From Arabidopsis thaliana (lineage: Eukaryota > Streptophyta > Magnoliopsida > Brassicales > Brassicaceae): a DNA stretch of 64,000 nt. A program made the translations under genes and the position numbers. Location: assembly GCF_000001735.4 (NCBI RefSeq), contig NC_003071.7, positions 9,975,151 to 10,039,150 of the forward strand, given 5' to 3'. A model generated the notes under the pieces. That model saw only the letters and a list, made by a program, of their open reading frames with translations. It ran no database searches and was not told where the DNA came from. Below, in pieces: positions 12,531-26,248 of this stretch. How positions within the stretch are numbered: position 1 is the stretch's first letter; each line of letters begins with the position of its first letter.

Positions 12531-12803
12531 CCAAAGTTGTGGACTTATAATAGCTTTTATCGCTAGCAGGTCTGCACAATTATTTTGTTCACGATGGGTG
12601 AAAGTAAATCTTGAGTTCATGAAACCACTTTTCCAATGTTGTATTGTCTCTATATAGTGTTTGAGTCGAATATTATTGATGTTCGCATTGATAACGTGGT
12701 TGATGATTTTGTTATCACCTTAGAATATTAGAGAGCGGTATCCTAGTCCCCATGAAACCTATATTGCCCAAATAAGAGCCGTGCTTCCTCCACTGTGTTA
12801 CGT
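12531..12803 (-). pseudogene. Decayed LINE RNase H-like domain fragment
   Basis: Read on the minus strand, this gives pieces of a plant LINE-type RNase H domain: VEEARLL, then WAI/WGLGYRSLIF, GDNKIINHVINANIN, and THREQNNCADLLA near the end. The block from GDN onward is open, but the upstream part has in-frame stops and a frameshift. It is a relic, not a gene. It differs in sequence and strand from the LINE at 6.9 kb, so it is an independent and older event. Confidence 0.7.
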
Positions 12804-13775
12804 CCTTCGAATACAGTGTTTTTCTTCTTATAGAAACTAACACGTTTATCAACTAAGCCGGAAATATATTTATATTATTCTTTACAGCAACATATGTATA
12901 TTTCTGTTTTGTAACAAGATTATGATAAATGTCAGCAAAAAAACGTTACCTTAGGAAATGATAGTGGAATATAGACTTTTTGGTGCCGTGATGGATTGAC
13001 TAACGATATCTAAAAAAATTCAGAAATCGTACCTAATATTAAAATCTGGCACCTATCTATTTCTATAGGATATGCAATTATTGCAATTTTTACTTTAGTT
13101 TCTTTTTTACAAGTTAATCAACAAACTTCCTAAATATCTTTCTTTAGAAGAAACTTCCTATACAGTGTATCATATTATTTTGTTGTTTCGGTTCCTACTC
13201 CACATTGTATAAAACTAAGGTTGGTTGGCTACCTAAATTCATTAGCAACTTATCAGACAATAATATCTCAAAACGCGTTTTAAATCTAATCAAAACCAAT
13301 TTAACATTACATAATCTGTTTCTCAAGTCAACCAAAACCAACCATATAATATATAACCACTAATATTTTCTAAACTGGTTTAACATTTTAAAAATACATT
13401 TTGTAACCAAGCCTCTGTTAGTCTGTTTAATGCATAAAAATTTAAAAGTAAAGATACACTTTTTAACATTTTTTCTTTTAATTACTTATTTTTGAAAATG
13501 AAAATAAAATTAAGATATAACCTCTATTTGATATGTAAGATCAGGAAAAAAAAGATAGATATTAGCCTTAGATTGGAAGATTCTTACTAAACATTGTGGT
13601 ACTGGTTGAAAGATCTTGTTTCAAGATCGTTTACATTATAACTCATGTATAAACCTGTTTTCACCATTGTTAATCTCTCTACTTAGCATTATAAACACTG
13701 AATGATTGTGAAAGCTACACAAAAGAGGGACTTATATAAACAAGAAAGTGGTAATCGTGTTTTGAGATCATACTA
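12804..13775. other. Intergenic, 3' flank of WAKL14
   Basis: AT-rich DNA with no recognised feature. The 3' untranslated region of the minus-strand kinase gene lies at its right end. Confidence 0.5.
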
Positions 13776-16094
13776 TCATCTTGGAATGTTACCGAGCAAT
13801 GTATTTGTAGACGGTGAGCTTTGTGCACTTAACCAAGGATCTTGAACTGAGATGGGTGAGCTATCGCTAATCTCTTCGACGGATGCGAGGCAATCAGGTT
13901 GTTTCTGAGGGATAACGACTCTTCTGCTTCCTATTGATGATTGTTTAACTGATCTTTCGCTTCCTCGATCAGATGAACGGAGAGAACCGGCTGGTGAATC
14001 CAAGCTCATGCTTGGAATCCAACCACTGAGTCTTATCTGTTCAAGCTCGTCCGCTACTTCGGTCATTGTCGGTCTCATGTCACTGTGGAAGGCTAAGCAT
14101 CGAAATGCAAGCTCAGCCACCGTGTGTATGGATGAGAGAGTCCATGCGTCGAGATCCAAGTCAAGAATCGGGTCTATTATCTCATCGATACAACCTGACC
14201 CGATTTTGTCAACAGCAAGAGCCGCTAGGTTGATTTCGGTATGTGGACGTGTGAAATCAACGACTTTCAATCCCGTTATAATCTCGGCAAGGACGACTCC
14301 AAAGCTGTAGACGTCGCTCTTATCAGAGAGATGAAAGCATTGATGGTACTGCGGGTCAAGATAACCAGGAGTCCCTTGAGGAGCCGTTGATATGTGAGAA
14401 GATTCCGTCATTCCCAGTCTAGAGAGTCCGAAATCCGCAACTTTGGAGTTGAAATCATAATCAAGAAGGATATTGGTAGATTTGATGTCACGGTGATAGA
14501 TCGGTGGGTTCATTGAAGAGTGGAGATACGCGATTGCTTTAGCTGTTTGAGTAGCAACAGTGAGACGCAAGGTCCATGGAAGACCACTCCCTCTATCTCT
14601 TTGTAGATGTTCAGATAGAGTTCCATTCGGCATGTACTCATAAACGAGAACTGGATCGCCTTGTTCTATACAACATCCTAAGAGACGGACAAGATTCGGG
14701 TGACTCACAGAGGAAAGAAGCTTGATCTCATTCATGACTTGGTCAAGACTTTCTGAATCTCTATGTCTAAGTCTTTTGATAGCAACCCATTCATCATTTT
14801 GGAGCTTTCCTCTATAGACCGTACCATATGCACCTATTCCTAACTTCTGCTTTTCAGAGAAACCATCTGTCGCTTTCTCGATTTCCTTGTAAGGGAAAAA
14901 GGCGACACTCGAGTTCCCTGCAGCTTCAGACAAAAGACGCTTTGCGCTTAAATGACTTCTCAAAGGAGTAGACCGTCTCCGCTTACAAAAGAAGAAAAAA
15001 GCCAAGGCAGCTAGTAAAAACGCTCCACCAACAGTTCCTATATATAGCAAATGAATAAACTTAGTCAAAGATCCAAAATGAACAAAACATTGAACCACCA
15101 AACAAACACTAAAGCGACCATTACCTCCTACAATAGTAATAAGATTAGATCTACAATGTCTCCAGACGAGCTTGGAACCACGGCACTCCGGTAGTGCTGC
15201 AAAGAGTATAGAGTAAACAAGTTAGCAAAAACAGCTTCGCGAATTTCGAAAACAAGAGACGTTATGTACTTATGTTGAAACAAAGACTAGATTTGACTAA
15301 CCTCTCTGGCAAGGGTTGGTGTATCCGTCACCGTGGAAACCGTCAAGACATGAGCACCGGTGTCCTGCATATCCATGAGGAGTTTCAACGTCTGTACAAT
15401 CGGTGTTAGCCGCGCAAGTTCCGCTCTCGCAACCTCCCTTAAGCCACCAACCTAACCGAACTCGCTCAAACTCTAACGCTATACCCGCATTCACACCTAC
15501 AGACTCGAAAGCTATCGACGAGAACAACAAACTACACGAGCTGTTCCTTAATGTCTTCATACTGAAAAACTTAGCTGAGTTCTTCGAACTCGAATTACTA
15601 TCTAAAGAAAAACAACTTATGTTTCCAGTAGCATCACAACTTTTGAGTTTCAGCACATTCTCCAGAAACTTCTGCTTGATAGAGCAACCATCGGTGGTAC
15701 GGTTACAATTCTCCATCAAGAAACTGTTCTCCGACGTTGGTGCGAAATTCTCGCCGAAAAGCGGATTCATATCTTCAATCTTCCGAGTACAATTGTGAGA
15801 GAGACCGACAAATATACTGTTTTCCGTCACGTTTTGAACGGAAAAGTCTCCGATCATCGGTTTCTCCGCCGCAGAGCAATCGAATCGGATCGAACAACCG
15901 TTTGAAAACCCGAAAGGATAAGGCAGAGTCAATCCACCGCATCTTCCGTTACAAGGTACGGTGAAATTAGCAGAAACTCGTCGGAAAATAGATCCTCCGA
16001 TTACGATTATGAAAACCAAAATCAAATCCAACTTATGAGAAATCATCACCATCTTCGTTGAACGTTGATTGAAATCAAAAATCGATCTCAACAT
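13776..16094 (-). CDS. WAKL14: Wall-associated kinase-like protein WAKL14
   Basis: Receptor-like Ser/Thr kinase of the plasma membrane. Three minus-strand exons, 15302-16094, 15125-15196 and 13776-15037, give 708 aa. Order: signal peptide (about 1-45); cysteine-rich galacturonan-binding (GUB_WAK) region starting CNGRCGGLTLPYPFGF; an EGF-like cysteine cluster before the first intron; a membrane span about residues 290-306 followed by KRRR; then the kinase. Kinase landmarks are the glycine loop GIGAYGTVYRG (about 355-365), VAIKR with Lys 376, HRD at 470-472 and DFG at 490-492, so it looks catalytically competent and of the RD class. The tail is Ser-rich. The large antisense open frames opposite exons 1 and 3 are shadows. 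Ligand unknown from sequence; cell-wall pectin is the family expectation. It corresponds to At2g23450. Confidence 0.96.
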
Positions 16095-19000
16095 TCATCA
16101 CCTTCCTGAAACCATAAGAAAATTCATTCAATTCTCCAGTGAAGCTGCGACAAGTCAACAGCTAAAACCCTAAGACCTCGAGAGAGAGAGACCACTTGGA
16201 AATTGGTTGAGCTATTAAAAGCTCTCAAGCTTCCCAACGGTACACACCAAAATAAATACACATAGAGAAACAGAGAGAGAGAGAGAGAAACTGATTCCTC
16301 CATTAATGGCCGATATTATAGAGTCTAATTAGTGTTTTAGATTTATCAATTACCTTCTTCTTCTTCTCTGAGGTTTCTCTTTATCTTCTTCATGGATTCA
16401 ATTTCTGTTTATTCTACTTTAATCGTCAAAAGAAGCTTTGAAACTTATTTGTTCTCCGGCGAAGAAGTTGATCGGTGATGATCGGAAAACGAAATCTCCC
16501 GTTTGAATTATACCGAATTGCGAAATAACAATCAGAGTAATAAATTGGTTTTGATTAAAGACGAGGAAGAAGAAGAAGATACGTGCCCAGTGGATGTCTA
16601 TTTTTTTGTTTAAAGACGAATAAGCCCTTGAGGAAAAGCGTGGGAAGATTAAAATGACGGATATGTCCTTATCATGGTCAACGAGCAATTGGGATATCTT
16701 TGACCGGGTTTGAGTTTTTTTTTTCTTTATTTATTGATGATGCGTGTGTGAGTGGACAGCATAACAATTTGATCAAAGTCGTTTTGTTTTCATTATTATA
16801 AAAAGAAAACAATGTTATTAGAATATACACTTCTATTGAATCGAATAATATTGTTTTTTTTTGTTGGGTCAATTAGTCAACTAGAACAAAATTGATGCAA
16901 ATTTAGGAAAATAATGTCTGATTGAGAAAATTGGATCATTGATGTTGATCTTCCGAAAATTCTTATTAACATAATATTTGAGATTGTGATTATCCACCTT
17001 TTTCGTGAGATGAAATTTGATTATGTATTATGTATATATATATATATATGTACATGTACAAGTTTAATTACAAACATATTGTTCTATGTTTCTTTATTAC
17101 ATATATCATATATATATGTACTCGAACCATTACATTGGTTAGACAAAAAATTATTCAACTAATTTTTACCATTTAAAATGAAAAAGATGAAAAATTATTT
17201 ATTTTCACCTGATCATTTGCAGTGCTAGTATATTGGTCGAACAATATTATTATTACTTTGTTGAAAAGTGGAACAATATCTTTAGCATATTGGTGGTTAC
17301 ATTTAAGAGTATTGTTGTTATAAGCAAACAGAGTAGTTACGTACCAAATTTGTGTTGTTGAACCGCTCAAACCATCATTTGTGTTATCTAACCAAATTTG
17401 GTCTTTTGTGCTTCTTGTCCTAACAAAAGTAAAACTACTTTTTTTGTAGAATAGAATGATCAATAAGAGGATATCAAATTGATGGATCAAAATCTTTTGA
17501 GCATTATCTCATGTTTTGTGTTAAATCAAACTAGAGATCGATAACCTTGTTTTCAACTGCACACACATTCAATTACTGAAAAGATTCTAATTTCACAATT
17601 ACTGACAAGATTCTAATTTGAAACGAAGAACAAAAGACGGTAAAAATACTCTAAAAACTCAATGTAAATGCATAAAAACAAAACTATGAAAGCGAATTTT
17701 AAATAAGCTAAAAAGTGAAAACCATATACATCAATTAAAAATAAAATATAAGTTTAGTGTGAACGTGTTATTCGTTGTTTCACGCAAAACCCGTTTATAT
17801 GTCAGTTCGTTGGATTTGGATATCGACTCTAGTCATGGTCCGGTCACGAGCCTTGTTCGTTATCGACTTACTTGCCGTGTGAGCTGGGGTAATCCATTTC
17901 CTAAATGACATAAATACCCTCATTACTTGCACCCATTGACTTCTATTCTTTTCCTTTTCGAGAATGATAAATACGTGCCTTACTATACACGTAAATGTTT
18001 ATATACGGTAAACATTTAATTTCGCTTTACAATTTATTTTTCTTCCATTTATCTATAGGATTCGATTCACATAGTATTACACATGTTTCATTTTGAAACT
18101 GGCAATACTCAATTAGAAGGAATCACTATGGAATGTGACTTTGAGTTTGATGTTGACCATGACTTTGAAAGTGTATGTACGTGACTCAAAATTACATTTA
18201 GCATGGAATTTAAACTCGTATCTCTTTATTTAATAGCTTAATATCTCTAACGAAACAACTAAACGTTTGATCTGTTATTAAAGATTATTTGTCGACCAAT
18301 TCATTGGGATCTAGTGGTCGATCGAATGACTATATTTGAATCATTCTGGTACATTTTTAATCATGGTTACTGTGGAATCTTTAAACGATAAATAAGAATA
18401 CAAAACTTTGATATTTCCGTTATAAGACATATAATTAATTTGTTGTCATATATAGTTTTGTCTTCAGCAATCACAACATTATTAAATTATCATATTGATC
18501 AGTATGAAAAAGGTCAGATAATTATTATCAATTAATCAGTTTTGTAGACCCAAGCTCAATGATTTATCTTCTTTCCTCTACTTTATAAGAAATTTGTGGA
18601 ATGATTAGAATAATTGGCAGGAATTCCGCTGATGAGAGGAAAGACCCAAACTCAATGATTAAGACTGGAGATTTTGTTTTTGTCCCGAATGTACTTTTCA
18701 ACACTTGATTTCTTCTCAATGTTCTCATGCGGAAATTTGGGGGAAATTGTCAATGTATCATTTTTTCGGTTGTCATCTCTAGTTATAGTGTTAGATCTCG
18801 TTTTTAATATGTCTCCGACTAATGTTTTTGTTATCATTTCTAAAGCAATGATATTTATGCTCAAATGAGCTTATTAAGAGAAATATAAAACTGAAATTAG
18901 ATAGCTCATTAAGAGCTTTATTACTCAAAGAAACTAAAAGAGGAAAGATTACTTTGTTATCACAAAGAACACGATGATTCAATTACTACTTTCATAAAGA

Positions 19001-20548
19001 TGAGAAAGGGAGTTGTTTTGAGACAACTCTTAAAGTTATCATCAAAGTTCTCATCACATAACTATATATATGAGTGATGAGTCACTATCTTGTTAATCCT
19101 ATTTATATGGACCACTACATGAGCTTTTAAGTTACTCATGAGACATTATATTGGGCTTTATATGGATCCTCTAATAGTTTTGCTAGATTAATGTGAATAC
19201 GTCTTTAGGAATGACTAGATCATGAGCACGAGATAATCGTCACCGCTTGCACTAATATAGTATAAGAGGGCAATGGTGACTAATTTTCAAAAATTTAGCT
19301 CCAAGGTGATTTTGGAGTTTTACGCTCATTTACATTTCAGAAAAAAATCAAACAATCATGATTGGGTCGTGTCTAAACAATTTTGCATACACATCAAAAC
19401 AAACATTTGCAAAAGTTTGAAGAATGATACTAAGCTAAAAAGTGAAAATTTCCAAAACAAAAATTAGGGACTAAGAAATGCGAGATTTTAAGCTCACAAA
19501 GAGTACTTAATTGATTGTGTTTCTTTTTTTGTTTATCTTCCCGTAGATTTCATGTCAATTTCCGAATGAACCTAGAAAATCACCACCATATTTCCTCTTA
19601 TCAAACAAATTTTCCATCCAATCATATTGTCTCATTCTAACTTGAGCGTAAAAAGGTATTTGAAAACAATTTATTTTAGTTTTCTCGGACACTTTCATGA
19701 GTTGAAGACAAAATCAGAGAAGTCTCCGAAAAGACAAAAATGGATCGTCAGTTTGTCACCAAACACCTACATGAACCTTACTTGATTCGCTCCAAGTGTT
19801 CAATCACTTATCATATGATCACCAACAATCCAAAAATAATCGAAGTTTCCATACCATAAACAAATTCCATAATCCAAAAATTCGACCCCTTGACACACAC
19901 TGACACACACTGACACACACACACAGAAAATATTCCCGTAGCTATGCCTATATGGGCAACTTCCTGGGCTAATGGTCCCATGAAAAACTGATGAGCTCAT
20001 AGTCAAATATTATGCACAAATGGGCTTATATAAATGTCAACTTCAAAGCTTACCAGAAACCCAACAAATACACAAGCCCTGAAGTAAAAAACAAAAACAA
20101 TATTTATATCACCGTAAATTTCGGACCAAATCAGAGAATTCAGAGTGTTTTTACTGTTCATGGATCCCACGTGATCAGACAGCTCAAATTCCGATCTCGT
20201 AACGACGTCGAATAAGACAATTTCGGTTTTGTCCCTAATCCCATCTTAAACTGGGTCCCACGTTTTTCTCTTCCTCCCAAAAAGCAAACTTAAAACCAAA
20301 AAAATATTATCGGACAAGATTCCAGCTACTAGTGGTTCTTTCTTTCTTCTTCATCTTTTTCTCAATCACTTTCTTCTTCTCCATTCTCCTTTTCTTTTGG
20401 TTCTCTCTCCCACTTGTGAAGAAGCTCCTCAAGAAGAACCCTAAAAAAATGATTCTTCTTTGATTTTGTGTATTTTTACCTGTTCTTGTTGGTGTTTGTT
20501 TGCTTAGTTCTGAAGCAAAAGCTAGGGTTTTTCTTCTTCTTCTTGAAA
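16095..20548. other. Intergenic between divergent WAKL14 and XLG1
   Basis: Holds both promoters and 5' leaders. Visible items: a GA-repeat tract near 16265-16290 in the WAKL14 leader; TA-rich stretches near 17030-17050 and 17110; and a short microsatellite of cacac/tgacacacac units at 19890-19926. The stretch at about 18640-19270 has overlapping open frames on both strands and could be old transposon DNA, but I cannot name a family. The XLG1 leader is pyrimidine-rich (about 20335-20460). Confidence 0.5.
19890..19926. repeat. Short (tgacacacac) microsatellite
   Basis: Three near-copies of a ten-base CA-rich unit in a row. Simple sequence; no function inferred. Confidence 0.8.
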
Positions 20549-23500
20549 ATGCCATTGAAAGAAGATGATTGTTGTTTATTCGCTGAAGAATACGATGGTC
20601 CACCATTATCATACAATATCCCTTGTGCTGTTCCTATTAACGTCGAGAAAATCCCAGTCGCCGCCGTTGTTTCTCCGGTTTGTATTTCCGATAACATGTC
20701 TTTCCCTGTGATTCAACCGATTTTATCAGTAGAGAGTAAAAAGTTTCTGATAGATTCGGTTTCTCCTACTTCTGTTATAGCTAATTGTGGATCTAATCAG
20801 CTTGAATTGGTTTCTGATTCAATCACTGTTTCTCCTACTTCGGTTATTGAACATACTGAGGAAGAAGAAGAAGAAGAAGGTGGTGATGGTGAGGATTGTG
20901 AATTGAGTAGCTCTGGAGAGTTATTGTTGAGGTCTTGTTCAGTGAAAGAGAGTTTAGACTTGAATGAGTCGTCTTCGAATCCGTTAGTACCGGATTGGGA
21001 ATCGAATGAGTCAGTTTTGAGTATGGATTACCCGTCGTCTCGTGTTACTGGAGATTGTGTTAGTGAGACTAATGGTGATGGTAAGAAGCAACCAGTTGTT
21101 ACTTTCTTGGGTATTGCTTCTGATGATGGATTTGAGGAAGAGGAGAGTTGTAGTAACCTGAGGCGGGTTCGGGTTGTACCGGTTAAGAAACAGCCGCAGA
21201 CGAAAGGTAAGAAGGGTTCTTGTTATCGGTGTTTTAAAGGGAGTAGGTTTACGGAGAAGGAAGTGTGTTTAGTTTGTGATGCTAAGTATTGTAATAGCTG
21301 TGTGCTTAGAGCTATGGGTTCTATGCCTGAAGGAAGGAAATGTGTTACTTGTATTGGCTTTCCTATTGATGAATCGAAGCGAGGGAGTTTAGGGAAATGC
21401 TCTAGGATGCTTAAGAGGTTGCTTAATGATTTGGAGGTTAAACAGATTATGAAGACTGAGAGGTTTTGTGAAGCTAATCAGTTACCAGCTGAGTATGTGT
21501 ATGTTAATGGACAACCTCTTTACCCTGAAGAGCTGGTTACACTTCAGACTTGTTCTAATCCTCCTAAGAAGCTGAAACCAGGGGACTATTGGTATGATAA
21601 AGTGTCTGGACTTTGGGGAAAGGTGAGGAATATTTACTGTTCTTTTGAGTTTTGTGTCTTAGTTTCTATTGTTTCTTATATATATATATATGATGTTGGG
21701 GTTCTACAGGAAGGAGAGAAGCCTTATCAGATAATTAGTCCTCATCTGAATGTTGGAGGTCCTATTAGTCCGGAAGCTAGCAACGGAAACACTCAAGTTT
21801 TCATAAACGGTCGGGAGATTACAAAAGTGGAGCTACGAATGCTGCAGTTGGCAGGAGTTCAATGTGCGGGTAACCCACATTTTTGGGTTAACGAGGATGG
21901 ATCGTATCAAGAAGAAGGACAGAAGAATACCAAGGGATACATATGGGGCAAGGTTCGTTGTTTTCGTATTAAATCTATATTCCATTCGATTGTGTTTTCC
22001 CCTTTGATTTAAAGATTGCAAACTTTTTGCTGCTTTGCAGGCTGGGACTAAGTTACTTTGTGCTGTATTGTCACTTCCTGTACCGTCAAAATCTACCGCG
22101 AATGCTTCTGGGGAACAACTCTATAGCGCAAATAGCAGAAGCATTCTGGACCATCTTGAGCATAGGACTTTGCAAAAAATTCTTTTGGTTGGAAACAGTG
22201 GTTCTGGAACTAGCACAATATTCAAGCAGGTATGAGTCTCTTTGCTGTATGTTGTACTGCTCGTTAGCGTAAGCCTTAAAATCTACACAACTGAATTACT
22301 TTCTCGTTTAGGCAAAGATCCTTTATAAGGACGTACCATTCTTGGAAGATGAGCGTGAAAACATAAAGGTGATTATCCAGACCAATGTGTATGGTTATCT
22401 CGGTATGCTTCTTGAGGGCCGGGAGCGGTTTGAAGAAGAAGCTCTTGCTCTCAGGAACACGAAGCAGTGTGTCCTTGAAAATATACCTGCAGATGAAGGT
22501 GCATAGATATTTCAACTCCTACTCATTCTTGAAATTCAGTTTCCTGAGAGAAATTTGTTTATGGACCAGATCAATCATGAATTTATATACATGTATCCCA
22601 TTTGAGTCTTAACTTGATTTATGTGTATGAGCAGGAGATGCGAAAAGCAACGACAAAACCGTCACCATGTACTCCATTGGCCCGAGGCTTAAAGCATTTT
22701 CTGATTGGCTATTAAAGACTATGGCTGCTGGAAATCTTGGGGTCATTTTCCCTGCAGCCTCTCGTGAGTATGCGCCACTAGTTGAGGAGTTATGGAGGGA
22801 TGCAGCTATCCAAGCTACATACAAACGGAGAAGTGAGCTAGGACTCCTTCCCAGTGTCGCTAGTTACTTCTTGGAGCGGGTAAATAAGTGCTTCACTATC
22901 TCTTGTGCTCTCAATTTTCCATTGCATTGTTCGTTAATCGTTACAGTAAGTTATTAATCTTGAAGCTGCTTTCCCGTTCTTCAGGCTATTGACGTGTTGA
23001 CACCAGATTACGAGCCATCAGATTTGGATATATTATATGCAGAAGGAGTCACTTCATCCAGTGGTCTAGCTTGTCTCGATTTCTCATTTCCACAGACTGC
23101 ATCAGAAGAGAATCTTGATCCTTCTGATCACCATGATTCCCTGCTCAGGTAAGTTCTGATTTTCCTTTTTGTTTATTGTTATTCAAGTCAGTTCGAAAAC
23201 ATTTGAAGACATTTTCTTGTGTGCTTTCAGGTACCAGTTAATTAGAGTACCCTCGAGAGGCCTCGGGGAAAACTGCAAGTGGATAGATATGTTTGAAGAC
23301 GTCGGAATGGTTGTGTTTGTTGTTTCCATGAGTGACTACGACCAGGTGTCAGAAGATGGAACCAACAAGATGTTACTCACAAAGAAACTCTTTGAAAGCA
23401 TTATCACTCATCCCATCTTTGAGAACATGGACTTCCTCTTGATTCTCAACAAGTACGATCTCTTGGAAGAAAAAGTAGAACGCGTTCCTTTGGCACGCTG

Positions 23501-23795
23501 CGAGTGGTTCCAAGACTTCAATCCCGTGGTCAGTCGTCACCGTGGTTCCAACAACGGTAACCCCACTTTGGGTCAGCTTGCCTTCCACTTCATGGCGGTT
23601 AAGTTCAAGCGGTTTTACTCTTCCTTGACCGGGAAAAAGCTGTTTGTTTCTTCAAGCAAAAGTTTGGACCCAAACAGTGTTGATTCGTCGCTGAAGTTAG
23701 CTATGGAGATACTGAAATGGAGTGAGGAGAGAACAAACATCTGCATGAGTGAATACTCTATGTATAGCACTGAGCCAAGTTCCTTCTCAAATTGA
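20549..23795 (+). CDS. XLG1: Extra-large GTP-binding protein XLG1
   Basis: Plant-specific extra-large G-alpha-like protein that can pair with G-beta/gamma and acts in defence and development. Seven exons, 20549-21622, 21710-21952, 22041-22229, 22312-22498, 22635-22879, 22985-23148 and 23231-23795, give 888 aa. The N-terminal half is acidic (E-rich run near residue 105) and then basic. A cysteine-rich zinc-finger-like region follows at about residues 220-275 ([25 protein letters not shown]). The C-terminal half is G-alpha-like: P-loop GNSGSGTST about 490-498, [17 protein letters not shown], and NKYD about 773-776. The P-loop has Thr where G proteins carry the phosphate-binding Lys, and the usual DVGGQ is replaced by RGLGENCKW. 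The start is the first ATG after the pyrimidine-rich leader. It corresponds to At2g23460. Confidence 0.97.
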
Positions 23796-23954
23796 TGTTT
23801 TTCACAGTCAACAAAAGAGTCTAATGTATATGGTAACAACTTTCTTGTGTATAGATTGCCACGTAGATTGTATTAACAGAGTACTCAAGCATCAGTTTAC
23901 AAACCAATCTCGGTGTACTAAAACTGTTACAATTTAACCGATTCTTCTTTTATG

Positions 23955-26248
23955 TTACAATTGGTTTTTGTCAAAAATGTATCTAATCTGCTCTTCTGCA
24001 CTCAACAAGACATTCTTTACGATCCAACCTTGTTCTTGCATTTGTTTGTTCAGTGCGATATTATCATCTCGAGCAGCTCGCTTACTCTCTCTAGTGAGCA
24101 AGGTCCAATCTTGTAGCGTCAAGTCTGAAAACGATAAATAGCTTCTCTTGGTTCTATTGGCTCCAAGGGATTTACGTATGTAACATGTCTGAACATATCA
24201 CCAAAATGTGTTATCAGTTAACTACTATGAACTTACTAAATTGATGATATTCAGTTGAGTCCCTTACCTGTAACAAACTCGTGATAACGTCTACACTGTT
24301 GGCTCCTTCGCGCAGACAAATAACGATGCCCGACTAAATATTTTACAAGTGTTGAGGATCAAACCACAGAATCATGAGGACATATTAGTAGCAAACATGA
24401 AACTCACTTTTGGTATTCTTCTGAAACCTTGGGAGGAAAGTTCCATGGTTATGAAGTAACCATCATCACTGCAGAGTGATTGCATGGCCATCATCGATAG
24501 TGTAGGAATCTGGGCCTTAGGATCTAAGCATCCGATTCTGATGGGCCAAACCCGTTTGCTACCTACAAAGAACATATGAAGGATTCAGCTTATCAACAAT
24601 GTCTGGAAAGTGAATAGCCTGAAGACGTTTTCTTGTTTTTCACCTCTACTCCCTAAAAGGCCAATTCCTTCCTCTTCACTCACTTCGGCAGGGGAAGGTA
24701 CTTGCCTAAATTCAATCCATCTTTCCAGAATAATTTCAAGCCTATCCTGATAAGGAAAAGAAAAACTTATAACAACATAAAGTAGTCTCCATTGTTCGAG
24801 TCTAGTTACCGAGATAACAAAAAACTACCTTGGTCAAAGTTTGCAGATTGATATGCTTGAGCCCTTGATAAATGCCAAGGAGATCAAACGTGGAGAAAAT
24901 CGGATATAGAACAAAAGGTAGACATGCCTGCAGTCTAGTACATAAAGCAAGTCAGAGGATTCAGAGACAAATCTCACAGATAAAGTAACTCTCAACGGTA
25001 CTAGATTGAGCTAACCTTTGGTTGTGTTGGAATAGCATATTTAGAAGAACCGCCAGTAGGAGACCAAGGTTATCAAAACAAACAGTTTGAATCTGAAAAG
25101 TCACAAATAAAATCAAGCCATGTGTGTGATACAAATGATAGAAAAGCTCGAGTAGGTTCGTTAATGAAACCTGTGCCTTTGCAGAGACTTCACCAAGGTT
25201 ATCCGCTACAGCAAAGCTTCGATGTACAGCTGACTATACAATGTCAAAACATTGGCTATCAAACCAAAACACCAAGCATAAAACAAAACACTTAAGTCAT
25301 AAGGAAAAATAACAAATAGGAAACCTTACACCGGTTGCTAAGTAGCACGACAGGCTAATCTGTTTAGCGATGTTAGCGATGGAAGCTAGCAAAAGGAAGT
25401 ACTGAGGGAATACTGGAGTCATTAACTCAACTCCAATGCTTAGACTGAAGAGTACAGACGTCGAGAACCTAACTCTCTTGATTTAGCAAAATCCTAAGAG
25501 TATATGAGTAACAAAAAATCTCCAAAGTTTCAAGAACTATAATTTAGTGAAGTAAAATACCTTCAAATTAGTGTCAAAAGCAGAAGCAAGACTAGCAGTG
25601 TATATACATCTACTTAACCTTCCAAGTCCATCTTTCAAAATCCAGTTAAAAGCAGCAGATGAAGCTAGTGACCGAGATTGTCCAATTCCTATTGCTCTAA
25701 ACATTGCCTGAAGCAACAAAAACAACTCAAAATTTGTAACAAACAAAAGTCCAAGTTCAAGTCTAGAACTGTGTCAATGTTACCTGAGTGGCAAGAACTT
25801 GTAAAGCAGAGCTGAAAACTCTGTGCAAAAACTTCCATTTGACATAACTTATATAATTGTCACTGACTTGTTTCGGTAAAAAGAAGTCTTTTGCAGCTGA
25901 AGAAGTAAGTCTTATCAATTTCCAGAAACCATCATCGAGGCCAAGGCAAAACGACGTCGAATCATCTTCTTCTTCATCAACACATAGCAGCTCCAAGGAA
26001 TCTCCTTTGATGAAGTACCTAGAAACTTTGCCAGACTTTTTGATTATAATTGGAAGACGACGAGCTACGTTACTGGGTACTACGAGGTCTTCTTTTGAAG
26101 CTCCTTCTTGCTTGTAATCAATGGAAGTTCTCAGAGACTTGACGAATTTTCTTGACGAAAATTTGGGGAAAATGAAGATTGGATATTGGGTTGATGTTGA
26201 TTTACATGGGTATTGAAAAAGTCGAGAGCTTTGATTCGTTGAATGCAT
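23955..26248 (-). CDS. RUS4: Root UV-B sensitive family protein RUS4 (DUF647)
   Basis: Ten minus-strand exons were traced: 25784-26248, 25561-25707, 25330-25476, 25171-25233, 25016-25092, 24829-24934, 24644-24746, 24408-24562, 24268-24333 and 23955-24188. All junctions keep frame and give 520 aa. The N terminus is Ser/Lys-rich and free of acidic residues at first, consistent with an organelle transit peptide, though this is inference. The DUF647 core spans roughly residues 130-400, with hydrophobic stretches such as FPQYFLLLASIANIAK and LGLLLAVLLNMLF that could be membrane-associated. RUS4 is reported to affect stamen development; the molecular activity of the family is unknown. Its stop lies 160 bp from the XLG1 stop (convergent pair), so 3' ends may overlap. 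It corresponds to At2g23470. Confidence 0.93.

Noticed and set aside
15403-15964. Long open frames on the plus strand opposite WAKL14 exon 1
   Set aside because: They are antisense shadows of a firmly identified kinase gene and encode nothing recognisable.
18652-18982. Overlapping open frames on both strands near 18.65-18.98 kb
   Set aside because: Low-complexity hydrophobic or Asn/Lys-rich translations; possibly old transposon DNA but no family could be named.
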